From positions 1-34,335 of the forward strand of contig JBMZCV010000037.1 in assembly GCA_049613665.1 (NCBI GenBank): a stretch of 34,335 bases of DNA, in the 5' to 3' direction. This stretch comes from JBMZCV01 sp049613665. GTDB taxonomy: Bacteria; Bacteroidota; Bacteroidia; Chitinophagales; UBA2359. The translations under genes and the position numbers were made by a program. Of the stretch, positions 33,972 to 34,335 are shown in pieces. Each line of letters starts with the position of its first letter. Position 1 is the stretch's first letter. Under the pieces are notes generated by a model. The model saw nothing but the letters and a program-made list of their open reading frames with translations. It was not told the DNA's origin and made no database searches.

Positions 33972-34254
33972 TTAGTGATAAATTTTTAGAAATAACTTGA
34001 CAAAACTTTGAAACTAATACGCTAATTTTTTCATATATTAACAGATATTAAGTCAAACATTAAAAATAAATTGTTTTTTTATGGAAGCTAACACATTCAT
34101 TTCCAATGTATTAGTTACCAAAACAAGCTATATCAAGTTAGTGCTTGTCACTTAATTTTCAGTATAAAAAAAGTAATATTTAAAAATACTGAATTTAATT
34201 TCCAAATAGTTAGAAAAATTTGTTCTGACTATTGAATTTAGTGCTTGGCACTTA
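33972..34254 (+). repeat. Dispersed intergenic element, copies 5 and 6 (rpoD leader)
   Basis: TTAGTGATAAA (33972-33982) begins the element as in copy 2. Further on are CAATGTATTAG (34104-34114), 25 bp, then AGTGCTTGTCACTTAA (34140-34155). A shorter repeat of the end follows: AGTTAG (34208-34213), 26 bp, AGTGCTTGGCACTTA (34240-34254). The TTAG(C)-to-GTGCTTG spacing of copy 1 is also 25 bp when measured between TTAG and GGTGCTTG. The second end module lies 59 bp before the rpoD ATG. Confidence 0.6.
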
Positions 34255-34313
34255 CCAAACCAAATACCTTTTATTAGATTATAAATAACAAACACACCAA
34301 ATAAAACAAACGT

Positions 34314-34335
34314 ATGCGTCAGCTAAAGATAACCA
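34314..34335 (+). CDS. rpoD: Start of the primary sigma factor gene (partial)
   Basis: Only ATG and six further codons are inside the window, giving MRQLKIT. In Bacteroidota the housekeeping sigma-70 factor characteristically begins MRQLKITK, so this is most likely rpoD. Seven residues cannot prove it. The factor would direct RNA polymerase to TTG/TAnnTTTG promoters such as those listed here. A long repeat-rich leader precedes it. Confidence 0.6.

Overview
The window looks like chromosome of an AT-rich member of the Bacteroidota (Cytophagia/Saprospiria-like; genus not determinable from sequence alone). The evidence is two secreted proteins with type IX secretion C-terminal sorting domains, a Bacteroidota-style carotenoid operon, TAnnTTTG-type promoter boxes, a Mrp ATPase lacking the usual CxxC, and at the right edge the first seven codons of what looks like the Bacteroidota primary sigma factor (MRQLKIT).

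Layout. 1-1484: a restriction-modification pair, with a PD-(D/E)xK-like nuclease cut by the left edge and translationally coupled to a D12-class adenine methylase. 1485-2365: no gene; three REP-like palindromes spaced exactly 126 bp, then about seven copies of a 42-bp tandem repeat. 2366-3148: an unrecognised helical protein. 3266-13144 (minus): a 3292-residue secreted adhesin-like protein. 13701-17716 (minus): AAA ATPase, cysteine desulfurase, coaD, rsmD. 18195-19352: an Omp28-like secreted protein with CxxC. 19481-25225 (minus): six tightly packed carotenoid genes crtI-crtB-crtD-cruF-crtZ-crtYcd. 25486-26340 (minus): neutral zinc metallopeptidase. 26687-28132: TIR-TM-FGE fusion. 28689-29789: mrp. 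29918-32857 (minus): TPR-CHAT membrane protein. 33159-33545 (minus): START-like protein. 34314-end: rpoD start.

How genes work together. The carotenoid genes suffice, from geranylgeranyl diphosphate, for a monocyclic, 3-hydroxylated, 1'-hydroxy-3',4'-didehydro carotenoid such as saproxanthin; no ketolase (crtW) and no GGPP synthase (crtE) lie here. The giant protein and the Omp28-like protein are both predicted T9SS cargo. The remaining genes are housekeeping or unlinked.

The most unusual signals are (i) a family of dispersed intergenic elements sharing ordered modules and ending in RGTGCTTGNCACTTA, found upstream of rpoD, the Omp28-like gene and the CHAT gene and also where no gene follows; (ii) a pair of 73-bp elements with ACTATTTT/AAAATAGT ends; (iii) three proteins whose expected catalytic residue appears replaced: the CHAT cysteine, the TIR glutamate and the RsmD motif IV aspartate. 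I do not see a clear new multi-gene system; these are the leads I would follow.
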